A stretch of 64,000 bases of DNA from Pyruvatibacter sp. (GCF_040219635.1 NZ_JAVJSC010000004.1:248001-312000), one strand, 5' to 3'; shown: positions 25,785 through 34,997, counted from the stretch's first letter. Notes: generated from the sequence alone by a model not told the origin. Made by a program: numbers and translations.

Positions 25785-26501
25785 CTACTCTTCGAGACTC
25801 GAGCTCTTCATTATCCAGCTGAAAGAGAGGCTCACGTCTTTTTTCGCTCCGCCCCGCAAACATTGTCCGTGCGCTAGGACGAGGTTCTCAAAATCCCATT
25901 TGAGAATGGTGCCAATGCTCCTCCGAAACGCAGCCTTGTCTCGAATGCTTAGCTTTACATCCAGCGGAACGCCTCCGCCGTTGCCTAAGATACCAGCCAC
26001 GCTCTTCACGCCGCGCCAAAACCAAGACTCTCTGGCGGCCTCATGCTTTTGGATAAAGTCCGTGATGATTAGCGTCCTGGAGGGCTTGTGCAGAAACACC
26101 ACCTCGTCAAGAACGGCATGTCCATCAACTACGCAGTGACTGATCTCGCCGCTCCAATCGGTTTCGACGCCGTTTTTCAGCACCTCATCGATAGCGATGT
26201 TTGGGTGCCGCATAGAAAAGCCAGGCGACGCCCAGACCTTTGCAGAAGGATAGTGAGCCTTCCACGGTTCGATACCACGGCTATGGATCTTGTTGGGGGC
26301 AACTAGGTGTCCGACAGGACCTAACTCGTTGACGAAGTGCAGTCGCTCTTGCGTTGGCGCAATAGGAGAATGGATCCACAAGCCTCCAGACTCCAGGCGA
26401 ACTACCGTCATTCTTGTTGTGAAGGGCACAATTCCAAACATGCGGACACTGTCGCCATCCATCGTCCAGATTTCTGGCCCAAATTGCTGTCGAATTTCCA
26501 T
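25785..26501 (-). CDS. DUF4336 protein (metallo-beta-lactamase-like fold)
   Basis: 238 aa. The family features are present: MTVVRLESGGLWIHSPI, LGPVGHLVAPNKIHSRGIEPWKAHYPSAKVWASPG, VFLHKPSRTLIITDFI and VLAHG near the end. The fold resembles metallo-beta-lactamases, but the HxHxDH metal motif is reduced (APNKIHSRG), so hydrolase activity is uncertain. Cytosolic; function unknown. It lies between a solo IS end and the tRNA-Lys-like att site at about 26590, alone and minus-strand. Confidence 0.8.
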   Translation of the reverse strand: MEIRQQFGPEIWTMDGDSVRMFGIVPFTTRMTVVRLESGGLWIHSPIAPTQERLHFVNELGPVGHLVAPNKIHSRGIEPWKAHYPSAKVWASPGFSMRHPNIAIDEVLKNGVETDWSGEISHCVVDGHAVLDEVVFLHKPSRTLIITDFIQKHEAARESWFWRGVKSVAGILGNGGGVPLDVKLSIRDKAAFRRSIGTILKWDFENLVLAHGQCLRGGAKKDVSLSFSWIMKSSSLEE

Positions 26502-26589
26502 TACCCGAACTCCCCGCTCTGTGACGTGCGCATCAACAAATAGGCCAACGTTTCATCCAACATGTCTGCGTTCAAAGGGATTCGTATGT

Positions 26590-26725
26590 TGGGCGCACAA
26601 GCATTGGAACCTTGGGCTCACTGATTAAGCGTCCTGTGATTTGGGAGCATCTTGGGTTTGTTCCGAACAAGGCATGCATAGAGGCTCACAGAGATCTTAA
26701 GTGATAGTTGTTCGTTCGGAACATT
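26590..26725. repeat. att-like site A: degenerate tRNA-Lys 3' fragment
   Basis: GGGCGCACAAGCATTGGAAC..CTGATTAAG aligns with site B at 32390-32515 over about 130 nt in the same orientation, including the non-tRNA flank (TTCCGAACAA..GCATAGAG..CTCA.AGAGAT). Compared with site B, the T-arm and anticodon arm are mutated, so this is a decayed copy. The pair brackets the dnaE2-imuB-imuA cassette. Apart from this site, the gap 26502-26796 shows no gene. Confidence 0.6.
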
Positions 26726-26796
26726 ACGGTCCAAGCCGCGATGGCCTCTGGTAAACAGGACTTCACTTTAAAAACTGCTGCATCCGAAACTGTTTG

Positions 26797-29700
26797 CTAA
26801 TGAAAATCGCGCGATTTGGGGATGATGGTTGCGTTGCGGGGGTGCCCGCCATTTCTTAATGGAATGGGTTTTTTCACTTCGTCGGCATGAGCCACGTCGC
26901 TTGTGAAAATACTGTCGGAGAGCCGCCCCAGTTCCGCAGTGTGATCTTCCATCGAGTGCACCACGACATGGATGACATCATCATCCATCTGCAGTTTACC
27001 GTGCACTGCCATCAACCGTGCGCCCATCACAACCTTGCGGAACAAAGTGAGCGTCTTCGGCCAGACAACCAGATTGGCGGTGCCGCTTTCATCTTCCAGG
27101 GTAACGAAAACAACGCCTTTGGCACTTCCGGGACGTTGACGAATGAGCACGATGCCGGAAATTGAAACACGCGCGCCGTCCCCCTTTGCCCTGAGGTCAG
27201 TGGTTTTTGTAAACCCCTGCGCTTCGTAGGTGTCACGCAGGAAGGTCATGGGGTGGGATTTGAGGGAAAGACGCACAGTTTGATAATCAGCCACCACATG
27301 TTCACTTAACGGCATGGCGGGCAAAAGTACCGGCACGTCAGCTCCACTGTCAGGTGCATCGGCATATGTGAACAGCGGCAGCTCCGGCCCCTCCTTGATG
27401 GCGCGGGCATCCCACAAGGCCTGACGGCGGTCCAGTCCAATGGAGCGGAACGCATCAGCGGCCGCAAGTATTTCTATGCCTCGCGCACTGATGCGTGCAC
27501 AGCTTCGCAATGCCTCAACCGTTTCATAAGGCGCATCACGACACGCCATGAGACGGGCGGCATCTTCTTTGGCCAGACCGGTTACCTGTCGCAAACCAAG
27601 ACGCAGGGCATAGTCACCCGCCGCTGTTGGTTCCAGGCTATTATCCCAATCACTCATATTGATGTCGGGGGCCAGCACCGTTACGCCGTGCTCACGCGCA
27701 TCGCGCACGATTTGGGCGGGAGCATAAAAGCCCATCGGTTGTGAATTAAGCAGCCCGCATGCGAACGCTGCCGGGTAATGGCATTTCAGCCAGCTCGACA
27801 CATACACAAGCAGCGCGAAGCTCGCGGCATGGCTTTCAGGAAATCCATACTCGCCAAAGCCTTCAATCTGGCTGAAGCACCGCTCGGCATAAGCCTTGTC
27901 GTACCCGCGCCCAACCATGCGGCTCACCATTTTTTCTTTATGGGCCGAGACCATGCCTTTGGCGCGGAAGGTGGCCATTGCCTTGCGCAGCTGGTTGGCT
28001 TCGGTGGGCGAAAACTGCGCTGCGACCATCGCAATCTTCATCGCCTGTTCCTGAAAGATCGGCACGCCCAGTGTGCGGCTGAGGATTCGCTCAAGCTCAT
28101 CAGGTGGGCCAAACCGTGCACCAGGCGATGGGTATTCAACTTTCTCCCTGCCCTGTCGGCGGCGCAGATAGGGGTGCACCATATCGCCCTGAATGGGTCC
28201 GGGCCGCACGATGGCAACCTCAATGACCAGGTCGTAAAACGTTCGGGGTTTGAGGCGGGGCAGCATGTTCATCTGGGCGCGGCTCTCCACCTGAAAGACA
28301 CCTACCGAGTCTCCCTTGCACAGCATGTCGTAAACGGCAGGGTCTTCCGGGGGCACAGTGGCAAGCGTAAGCACGCGTCCATAATGAGCTTCAATCAGTG
28401 TGAAGCATTTGCGGATGCAGGTGAGCATGCCCAGCGCAAGCACATCGATCTTCAAGATGCCCAATGCGTCGATGTCGTCCTTGTCCCATTCAATAAAACT
28501 GCGGTCCGCCATTGCGCCGTTACCGATGGGCACAGTTTGCGTAAGCGGTTTTTCGGTCAGAATGAACCCACCCACATGCTGGCTGAGATGACGGGGCATA
28601 CCGATAAGTTGATCGGCAATCGCGATTGTGCGGCGTAAATACGGATCAGCAAGGTCCAGGCCCGCCTCATCTGTACTTGCTTCGTCAACGGATGATCCCC
28701 AAGACCCCCAAACGGTTTTTGCCAGTGCGGATGTAATGTCCTCACTGAGCCCCATCACCTTGCCCACCTCGCGGATAGCCATTCTGGGGCGGTAATGCAC
28801 AACAGTGGCGCACAGCCCGGCGCGGGTGCGTCCGTATTTTTTGTAGATATGCTGGATAACCTCCTCGCGCCGCTCGTGCTCGAAATCAACATCGATATCC
28901 GGCGGCTCGCGGCGTTCTTCAGAGATAAAACGCTCAAACAGCAGATCATGCTTTGCCGGATCAACAGATGTGATGCCCAGACAAAAGCAGACCGCGCTGT
29001 TGGCAGCCGACCCGCGCCCCTGGCACAAAATACCCAGTGCGCGCGTATGCTCGACAATGTCGTGGATGGTCAGGAAATAGCGCGCAATCCCCATCTTTGC
29101 GATCAGCGCCAGTTCTTTGCAAATCGTTGCAGACACACGCTGTGGCGTTCCCTGCGGATAGCGCCGGGTTGTGCCCGCCCATGTAAGGTCAGCCAGCCAC
29201 TCATCGGCAGTCTTGCCACCGGGCACCGTTTCTTCCGGGTATTCGTAGCGCAGTTCATCAAGTGAGAACCGGCAGGCATCGGCGATCTCACGGCTTGCGG
29301 AAATCGCATGCGGCCATTCAGCGAACAGACGCACCATTTCAGCCGGGCTTTTAAGGTGCCGCTCGGCATTGGCATGCAGCAGAAACCCTGCATGGGTAAT
29401 TGTGGTTTTCTCGCGGATGCATGTCATCACATCCTGCAGGGGGCGGCGGTCAGGGGCGTGATAGTGCACGTCATTGGTGGCCAGCAGGTTGAGCCGATGC
29501 GCCTGAGCCATCCGGTCAAGCCGGGTGATGCGAGCCCGGTCATCACCCCGATACAAGAAACTGGCAGCGATGTGGCTCATCGCGGGCAGGGCATTTACCA
29601 GCGCGGGAAGCTGTGCACCAAAGGACGCAAGATCGTTTCCGGGCAGTGCAATTACGATCAGCCCGTCTTGATGCAGTGCAAGATCATCGAGCGAAAGATC

Positions 29701-30105
29701 ACATGCGCCCTTGGCCTGCCATTCTCCATCGCCGGTTGTCATCTTGCCCTTTGAGAGCATCGTGCATAGCCGCCCATAGGCTTCCCGGTCAGTGGGATAG
29801 ACAAGAAACGCCTGCCCATCGTCCAGCACCACCCGGCACCCGATAACAGGCTTCAGCTTGGCGGTCCGCGCCTCACTGTGGATGCGTACAACACCGGCCA
29901 GTGTGTTGTGGTCAGCAATGCCCAGCGCATCATATCCAAGCGTTGAAGCCGTACGCACCAGATCAACCGCATCTGACGCGCCATGCAGAAATGAAAAGCA
30001 GGATGTAACCCCAAGCTCGACGAACGGGCTTTTCTCATTGTGGTGGAAGTCAGCATCCTGTGTGAGCCTGCGGCGGTCAGGTGTAAGCGGTTTGTCGGGC
30101 ATCAC
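26797..30105 (-). CDS. dnaE2: Error-prone DNA polymerase III alpha subunit DnaE2 (ImuC)
   Basis: 1102 aa, the usual DnaE2 length. N-terminal PHP domain (about residues 28-230, ELGVTSCFSFLHGASDAVDL, LGIADHNTLAGVVRIH). The polymerase core has the catalytic aspartates in PDIDVDFEHERREEVIQHIY (about 400-419) and GRGSAANSAVCFCLGIT. C-terminal OB fold (about 965-1060, VSISGIVLIRQRPGSAKGVVFVTLEDE). It performs translesion synthesis with ImuB and ImuA and is responsible for DNA-damage-induced mutagenesis. Its start overlaps the imuB stop, and it is the last gene of the SOS cassette. A LexA box lies before imuA. Confidence 0.95.
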   Translation of the reverse strand: MMPDKPLTPDRRRLTQDADFHHNEKSPFVELGVTSCFSFLHGASDAVDLVRTASTLGYDALGIADHNTLAGVVRIHSEARTAKLKPVIGCRVVLDDGQAFLVYPTDREAYGRLCTMLSKGKMTTGDGEWQAKGACDLSLDDLALHQDGLIVIALPGNDLASFGAQLPALVNALPAMSHIAASFLYRGDDRARITRLDRMAQAHRLNLLATNDVHYHAPDRRPLQDVMTCIREKTTITHAGFLLHANAERHLKSPAEMVRLFAEWPHAISASREIADACRFSLDELRYEYPEETVPGGKTADEWLADLTWAGTTRRYPQGTPQRVSATICKELALIAKMGIARYFLTIHDIVEHTRALGILCQGRGSAANSAVCFCLGITSVDPAKHDLLFERFISEERREPPDIDVDFEHERREEVIQHIYKKYGRTRAGLCATVVHYRPRMAIREVGKVMGLSEDITSALAKTVWGSWGSSVDEASTDEAGLDLADPYLRRTIAIADQLIGMPRHLSQHVGGFILTEKPLTQTVPIGNGAMADRSFIEWDKDDIDALGILKIDVLALGMLTCIRKCFTLIEAHYGRVLTLATVPPEDPAVYDMLCKGDSVGVFQVESRAQMNMLPRLKPRTFYDLVIEVAIVRPGPIQGDMVHPYLRRRQGREKVEYPSPGARFGPPDELERILSRTLGVPIFQEQAMKIAMVAAQFSPTEANQLRKAMATFRAKGMVSAHKEKMVSRMVGRGYDKAYAERCFSQIEGFGEYGFPESHAASFALLVYVSSWLKCHYPAAFACGLLNSQPMGFYAPAQIVRDAREHGVTVLAPDINMSDWDNSLEPTAAGDYALRLGLRQVTGLAKEDAARLMACRDAPYETVEALRSCARISARGIEILAAADAFRSIGLDRRQALWDARAIKEGPELPLFTYADAPDSGADVPVLLPAMPLSEHVVADYQTVRLSLKSHPMTFLRDTYEAQGFTKTTDLRAKGDGARVSISGIVLIRQRPGSAKGVVFVTLEDESGTANLVVWPKTLTLFRKVVMGARLMAVHGKLQMDDDVIHVVVHSMEDHTAELGRLSDSIFTSDVAHADEVKKPIPLRNGGHPRNATIIPKSRDFH

Positions 30106-31652
30106 GCAAACAATCCGTGCACGAACCAGTTTGGTTCGCCGCCGCGTCCGTCGTGCAATACGCCCTCACGAAACAGCCAGTAGCGGCGTCCGCTATCATC
30201 TTCCACGCGGTAATAGTCCCGCAGCCGCGTACCAGCCCGTGACCGCCACCACTCAGGGGCGATACGTTCGGGGCCTTCATATCGCACAACCCTGTGGGTC
30301 AGCCTCCTCCACACAAACTGCGCAGGCGGACCTTCAGGCACGGCATAGATCACCCGAACCTGTTCGGGCACTGGCAGCAGTTTGATAGGTCGCTCGTGCC
30401 GCAAAAGGGAATGATCTGTCCCGCCGGTGTTGTTCAGGGCAGGCACCCAACGCTCGGCACGTTCCGGCACGTGGCTTTGTATGGGGCGCGGGCGCAAAAC
30501 CGCGTCACTGCCCAGGCGGCTTGCCAGCCGGTCCATCAGGCAGGCAAGCGCCACGTCGGCTTCTTCATCACCATCAAGCCTGACCTGCGCAGCGGCCAAT
30601 GGCTCAGCAACTGTTGCCTCCAGTGCCAGAACGTCAAAACCAAAGCCCGGGTTGAGGGTCTCAAGCCGCGTCTGGAACAGTCTCAGAATATGGGCTGGTG
30701 CCCGTGTCGGGCGCGCGGTGGCCGCCTCAACGATGCTGACATCTCCATCGCTGCGAAACGCTTCAAGGCGCAGCCGCCGCGCCCCAAACCCCTGCGCGGC
30801 CATATCAGCGCACAGCGTGTCTGCAAGCTCCGGCAAATGCGGCGTGGGATCAGGTATCGGGTCAGGCAGAGAAACAACGCTGCGGAAACGATGGGGCGGC
30901 GCAGGGCTGAGCACGGGTTCAGGCTGAATGCCAAAAGCTTGATCCAGCCGCATAAGCGGTGTTTCAAGCATCCGGCGGTTCTTAGCGAAACGCCGCGCCA
31001 GCGCCACCCGTGGCACACCTTCCAGTGCGCCGATTGTCTTAAGCCCAAGCCGCCGCAGCAGCACTGTTTCATCAGTGTTGAGACGCAAAGCACCCACCGG
31101 CAGTCGGGCAAGAACAGCGCTGACATGCTCAGGTTCGCAGATCATCCGACGTCCACCGCCATAATGCGCCAGTGCCCAGGCCGCACCATGCGTCGGCGCG
31201 ATAGCCAGACGGGGCTGATGGCCCAGCCGCGCGAATGCAGCCTCGATGGTGGTAAGCATTGCCGCCTCACCGCCCCACAAATGGGCAGAGCCGGTTATGT
31301 CGAGCACAATTCCGTCAGGACCGTCAGCCGCACTCCACGGGCACCAGCGCCGACACCACAAGGCAAGCCGGTCAAGATATGCCGCATCACCTGCAAGGTC
31401 GGCCTGCTCAACAATGAGGGCCGGGCATATGGCACGGGCATCCACCACGCGCGCACCGTGCTGCACGCCGCCTTTGCGGGCCGCATGGCTCACGGCGTGA
31501 ATGACCGGCCCGTGTGTTCCCTCACGTGCCAACACCAAAGGCGTGTCACTGGGCGGCAGAGTACCCGCGTGCCGGTGTTGCCGGGTCCAGCGCTCCATTG
31601 CCAGTCTTGGCAACCAGATCGAGGCGATGCGCCGTTCTGTCATACTGCGCAT
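30102..31652 (-). CDS. imuB: ImuB, Y-family polymerase-like mutagenesis protein
   Basis: About 516 aa. Y-family palm and finger region (IASIWLPRLAMERW, then DGIVLDITGSAHLWGGEAAMLTTI) and a little-finger-like region. One palm Asp is seen, but the Y-polymerase SxDE motif is not, which is the ImuB pattern: it is an inactive polymerase that brings DnaE2 to the beta clamp. The frame is open to 31829, but ATGs at 31652 or 31643 begin the family sequence and overlap the 3' end of imuA by about 100 bp, as is common for this pair. Its stop overlaps the dnaE2 start. Confidence 0.88.
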   Translation of the reverse strand: MRSMTERRIASIWLPRLAMERWTRQHRHAGTLPPSDTPLVLAREGTHGPVIHAVSHAARKGGVQHGARVVDARAICPALIVEQADLAGDAAYLDRLALWCRRWCPWSAADGPDGIVLDITGSAHLWGGEAAMLTTIEAAFARLGHQPRLAIAPTHGAAWALAHYGGGRRMICEPEHVSAVLARLPVGALRLNTDETVLLRRLGLKTIGALEGVPRVALARRFAKNRRMLETPLMRLDQAFGIQPEPVLSPAPPHRFRSVVSLPDPIPDPTPHLPELADTLCADMAAQGFGARRLRLEAFRSDGDVSIVEAATARPTRAPAHILRLFQTRLETLNPGFGFDVLALEATVAEPLAAAQVRLDGDEEADVALACLMDRLASRLGSDAVLRPRPIQSHVPERAERWVPALNNTGGTDHSLLRHERPIKLLPVPEQVRVIYAVPEGPPAQFVWRRLTHRVVRYEGPERIAPEWWRSRAGTRLRDYYRVEDDSGRRYWLFREGVLHDGRGGEPNWFVHGLFA

Positions 31653-32220
31653 GCCACATGCCCCGCTGCTGCCAGCGTGCCCGAAAAAGATCGAGCGACC
31701 AGCGCGGGTCTCCGGGGGCTTTGAGGTCGTGGGGATGCGGCGCTGAGGGAAGGGACGAAACCCGCCAGCGTTCGTGAGCGGCAGAGAGCGAAGGACTGGC
31801 AGAAACCCGCAGCAGGTAGGCGGGCACACCGCTGGATGCCGCGCTCAACACAAGCCGTTTGGTGGCTGTAAAACTGAGCGCACCGGGCGTGCCCCAGACC
31901 TCTGCAACCACAGCCGACAAAGCGGAACATCTCAATCCCTCCTCCACCACCCACAACAGATCGGCGGCATTACGAACGCACACACGGATCATCCCGTCTG
32001 GCACGCCCCAGCCCTCAAGCCCCCGTATCGACGGCACACCCGTTTCACGGGCAGACATGGCGTCCTGCACCCACATCACAGGCCGTTGGGGGCTGGCCGT
32101 TTGCATCAGCCGAGCCAACACAAAACCCGCACCAGCGGCGTCATGGTGATCGCAGAAAACCTCACAAAGCCCTGTCAGGCGCGCCGGATCGTGTTTTGTA
32201 AGTCGTGGATGCAATCTCAT
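31546..32220 (-). CDS. imuA: ImuA, SOS mutagenesis accessory protein
   Basis: 224 aa from the ATG at 32220. ImuA family, a RecA-like fold without a full Walker A: FCDHHDAAGAGFVLARLMQ, RPVMWVQDAMSARETGVPSI, ADLLWVVEEGLRCSALSAVVAEVWG, LSFTATKRLVLSAASSGVPAYLLR. It works with ImuB and DnaE2. An exact LexA box ends 3 bp upstream of this ATG, so the transcript must have almost no leader or a start further inside is used. The longer frame to 32301 would run through the operator and is rejected. C-terminal 40 residues overlap imuB. Confidence 0.82.
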   Translation of the reverse strand: MRLHPRLTKHDPARLTGLCEVFCDHHDAAGAGFVLARLMQTASPQRPVMWVQDAMSARETGVPSIRGLEGWGVPDGMIRVCVRNAADLLWVVEEGLRCSALSAVVAEVWGTPGALSFTATKRLVLSAASSGVPAYLLRVSASPSLSAAHERWRVSSLPSAPHPHDLKAPGDPRWSLDLFRARWQQRGMWHAQYDRTAHRLDLVAKTGNGALDPATPARGYSAAQ

Positions 32221-32222
32221 AT

Positions 32223-32237
32223 GTTCATGATATGTTC
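32223..32237. promoter_or_regulatory. LexA box (alphaproteobacterial SOS operator)
   Basis: GTTC (32223-32226), N7, GTTC (32234-32237), the exact alphaproteobacterial LexA consensus, directly in front of imuA. A -10-like GATAAT (minus strand, 32244-32239) lies just upstream, so bound LexA would cover the transcription start of imuA-imuB-dnaE2. Confidence 0.88.
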
Positions 32238-32389
32238 TATTATCAAAAACACAATATCTGCAATGCCGCAAACGCAGATTCAGGGCCGCTCGATCATTCA
32301 AGGTGGTATCTCAAGCCCAAGCTTGGAAATCAGAATGACGGAACTCAACCGTCAACGAACACCAGAACAATCGATTTCATTGAAAATCT

Positions 32390-32515
32390 TGGTGGGCGTA
32401 CAAGGATTCGAACCTTGGACCCGCTGATTAAGAGTCCGCACGATTTGTTGGAATCCCAAGCTCATTCCGAACAAATTGCGCATAGAGCCTCATAGAGATA
32501 GCCGTTTGTTCGAAA
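32390..32515. repeat. att-like site B: 3' half of tRNA-Lys(CTT) plus flank
   Basis: On the minus strand, 32440-32390 reads ...GACTCTTAATC..., an intact T-arm CAAGG-TTCGAAT-CCTTG, then TACGCCC-A-CCA. This is the 3' half of a tRNA-Lys with anticodon CTT; the D-arm and 5' acceptor are absent. Such half-tRNAs are the usual trace of a tRNA-targeting integrase. A degenerate copy in the same orientation lies at 26590-26725. The rest of the 32238-32697 gap holds no gene. Confidence 0.68.
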
Positions 32516-32697
32516 TGCAATCCGGGCGTGTTTCCAAAAAAGTAGCGATCCGAACTGCGCGGACCGCTCCCTTCAGTATGCCCGCGTTTAATCCAACATG
32601 GCTGCGTTAAGTGGGGACCGGTCACGGCCACGAAAGCATCCAGCACAACGGGCTAGAGCTTCAGAGAGGGCAGATCATGTGAAGATTACCTTCGGCC

Positions 32698-33444
32698 TTA
32701 GCTCCGGTGTTCGGGATTCTCAAAGTCGAAACGGCATCCCGCCGACCATGCCTTGCGGTTGTTCCCATGGTTAGAAAACCCGCCGGCATCCTTCAGCATC
32801 CGCGCCATGTGCATCAGGTTCCAGGTCATGATCGTCGTGTTGCGTTGCGTAAATTCGTTGGCAAACCCTGCGCCGTCGTCGCCATAGCTTGGGCCGGGTC
32901 CGGCTTCGCCAATCCAGCCGCAATCGGCCTGCGGCGGAATCGCGCAACCCAGGTGCGAGAGGGAATAGAGAACGTTCATCGCCACATGCTTGATCCCGTC
33001 CTCGTTGCCGGTGACTACGGCGCCGCCGGTCTTACCGTAGAAGATGGATTGACCCTTGTCGTTCAGAAGCCCGGACATGGCATAAAGGCGCTCGATCAGA
33101 AGCCTGCAGACCGAGGATTGTTCACCCAGCCAGATAGGCGTGCCGACAACGAGAATTTCCGCCGCCTCCACCTTGCTCCACAGATCGGGCCAATCGTCAT
33201 GGCCCCAGCCATGCTCGCGCATGTCCGGTTGCACACCGAAGGCGACTTTGTAGGCGGTCATGCGGATCTCTTCCACGGCAACACCACTCTTACGCATGAT
33301 CTCGGCAGATGTGCCCATCAGCAGCGAGGTGTGGGACGCCTGGCCGGGGCCCTTCAGCGTGCAATTGAAGAACACGGCCCGCAGGTCTGAGAAACTGGCC
33401 TTGTTGTCCTCGCATAGGGCGATTTGCCTTTCGTTCAGGTCCAT
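32698..33444 (-). CDS. Flavodoxin-family / NADPH-dependent FMN reductase-like protein
   Basis: 248 aa. Flavodoxin-like fold: first strand DLRAVFFNCTLKGPGQASHTSLLMG with an FMN-phosphate-type loop, then ILVVGTPIWLGEQSSVCRLLIERLYAM and IFYGKTGGAVVTGNEDGIKHVAMNVLYSLSHLG, typical of NAD(P)H-dependent oxidoreductases of the multimeric flavodoxin group. It likely reduces quinones or other small acceptors. The mature fold ends near the DAGGFSNHG segment. Single gene between att site B and an IS3 remnant. Confidence 0.85.
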   Translation of the reverse strand: MDLNERQIALCEDNKASFSDLRAVFFNCTLKGPGQASHTSLLMGTSAEIMRKSGVAVEEIRMTAYKVAFGVQPDMREHGWGHDDWPDLWSKVEAAEILVVGTPIWLGEQSSVCRLLIERLYAMSGLLNDKGQSIFYGKTGGAVVTGNEDGIKHVAMNVLYSLSHLGCAIPPQADCGWIGEAGPGPSYGDDGAGFANEFTQRNTTIMTWNLMHMARMLKDAGGFSNHGNNRKAWSAGCRFDFENPEHRS

Positions 33445-33617
33445 TCGACATCTCCATGTTCAGTCTCGAGATTATGCTCAGTTTCTATCCGAAAGGTTAT
33501 GGCCCCGCCGCGAGCTCAGCATGTAGCAGCCAAACGGATCAAGTCTTTGCTCCGGCTCAATGACGCATAGCAAGGCATTTTACGACGGCGCCTCAGCGAC
33601 GCGCGTCTCTCAAAGCT

Positions 33618-33743
33618 TTATTGTCCTGGCTTGTCGAAAGCCGTTTCGCCGTGACGTCGGCATACATCCGCCGTCGCCATGCCCCTTTCCTGTTCAGCCA
33701 TGATTGCGATGATCTGTTCTTAGGTGAATTTGCTCTTGCGCAT
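33618..33743 (-). pseudogene. IS3-family transposase orfA remnant
   Basis: Minus-strand frame reads MRKSKFT, an in-frame stop, then EQIIAIMAEQERGMATADVCRRHG before losing the family match. This equals the helix-turn-helix start of IS3-family OrfA (KSKFTEEQIIAIL.E.E.G..TADVCRKHGIS), broken by a stop and truncated. The element's end is at 33782-33804. It explains the otherwise empty 33445-33964 interval. Confidence 0.7.
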
Positions 33744-33781
33744 TGTCTGTCTTCGTTGCGACAGACTCTCCATTCAAATGC

Positions 33782-33804
33782 GGGACCAAATGGTTCTCAG
33801 GTCA
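33782..33804. mobile_element. IS3-type terminal sequence of the broken element
   Basis: Read outward on the minus strand: TGACCTGAGAACC-N4-GGTCCC, 39 bp before the start of the broken orfA, as expected for the left end of an IS3-family element. The same sequence recurs alone at 20602-20623. Confidence 0.55.
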
Positions 33805-33964
33805 GTGCTGTCTTTTCACCAAATGAAAGAAAGAACCAAGGGCATGTTCAGCGCGGTACTATTATGATGACGGTAGCCGTATATCCAGCATTGTCCGACC
33901 ACCACAACGTAATCAAATGGGACGCGACGATCGTTAGTAAACTGACGGAAAAAAGATAGCGGCA

Positions 33965-34801
33965 TTAACTGGAAATTGCGTCGCCTCCGTTAGGGTGCAG
34001 AACCTGCCCAGTCATGTAGCTCCCATCCTCGCACGCCAAAAACAAGAAGCAGGGAGCTACTTCGTTCGGCTGACCCGGTCGGCCCAAGGGAGAGTGCTGG
34101 CCGAACTCTTCAACTTTGTCTGGCGGAAAAGATGCGGGAATTAGCGGCGTCCAGATTGGACCTGGCGCAACCCCATTAACCCTTATCCCCTTTTTCGCAA
34201 ATTTGGATCCAAGCGCTCGGACAAGGGCGAGAATGGCACCTTTCGTCGATGCATAGTCAATCAACAAGTCTTGGCCGCGATATGCCGTAACTGATGTTGT
34301 ACAGATGATTGAAGCGCCCTCGTGGAGATAGGGTAGAGCGGCCTGGATAATGTAAAAATAGCCAAAGATGTTGGTTTTAAAGGTCTGCTTGATCTGTTCC
34401 TCAGGGATGTCCTCAAATTCTCCCACAGCGTGTTGCTCAGCAGCGTTCGCGACAACGATGTCAAGGCCATCGAACTTCTCAACAGACTGCCGAACAATTT
34501 CGACGCAAAGTGATTTGTTGCCTACGTCACCCCGCAGAACCAATCCTTCGGCTCCCTCATTCCGGACTAACTCGAGTGTTTTTTCCGCGTCCCGGTCTTC
34601 ATCAAGATATGCGATCACGACGTTTGCACCTTCACGGGCAAACAGAACTGCAGTCGCGCGGCCGATGCCGGAGTCGCCACCGGTGATCAGTGCCGTCTTG
34701 CCACGTAGTCTCCCCGATCCGGGATACCGTGGCATGTAGTCGGGCTCAGGCGACATCCGATGTTCGTCGCCTGGTTGCTTTTGCGGCGTTTCCATCATCA
34801 T
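33965..34801 (-). CDS. Short-chain dehydrogenase/reductase (general-stress, YghA-like)
   Basis: 278 aa classical SDR: cofactor loop TALITGGDSGIGRATA (TGxxxGIG), then AREGANVVIAYLDEDRDAE, NAAEQ (NNAG-type) motif, catalytic Ser in IICTTSVTAYRG, YASTKGA (YxxxK), and GVAPGPIWTPLIP. The N-terminal extension with PGSGRLRGK and the MPRYPG segment is typical of the YghA/YdaD group seen in stress operons. It follows the DUF3008 gene by a few bases in the same direction, so the two form a stress-type operon. The frame is open to 34858, but the ATG cluster at 34801-34795 is the likely start. Confidence 0.88.
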   Translation of the reverse strand: MMMETPQKQPGDEHRMSPEPDYMPRYPGSGRLRGKTALITGGDSGIGRATAVLFAREGANVVIAYLDEDRDAEKTLELVRNEGAEGLVLRGDVGNKSLCVEIVRQSVEKFDGLDIVVANAAEQHAVGEFEDIPEEQIKQTFKTNIFGYFYIIQAALPYLHEGASIICTTSVTAYRGQDLLIDYASTKGAILALVRALGSKFAKKGIRVNGVAPGPIWTPLIPASFPPDKVEEFGQHSPLGRPGQPNEVAPCFLFLACEDGSYMTGQVLHPNGGDAISS

Positions 34802-34808
34802 ATCCTTT

Positions 34809-34997
34809 TCAGTCCTCATCCACCTGTTCAGGTAACCCCTCATGGCTGGTGGATGCATACTCCTCCAATTCCTCCTCGCTCATCGAATGATACATTTCCA
34901 TGGAGGCACGTTGGAGGTCTGACACTTTTGTTTCACCACGCTTTGCTGAGAGGGCTGCCCCTGCCGCTTTCTGCTGTGCTTTCGATTTGGCTGGCAT
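34809..34997 (-). CDS. DUF3008 small stress-associated protein
   Basis: 62 aa, basic and Ala/Lys-rich N-terminus MPAKSKAQQKAAGAALSAKR followed by GETKVSDLQRASMEMYHSMSEEELEEYAST, the DUF3008 pattern. Function unknown. The ATG at 34997 has AAGGAG seven bases upstream. It is immediately upstream of the SDR gene (stop at 34809, SDR start about 34801). Confidence 0.82.
   Translation of the reverse strand: MPAKSKAQQKAAGAALSAKRGETKVSDLQRASMEMYHSMSEEELEEYASTSHEGLPEQVDED

Noticed and set aside
27778..28638. 286-codon ORF opposite dnaE2, and 476-codon ORF 30294-31724 opposite imuB
   Set aside because: Antisense frames in high-GC DNA. The minus-strand genes are certain by family motifs and operon overlap.
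32205..32495. Plus-strand ORF containing GRTRIRTLDPLIKS
   Set aside because: It is the antisense translation of the tRNA-Lys 3' fragment. It is useful as support for the tRNA identity but not a gene.
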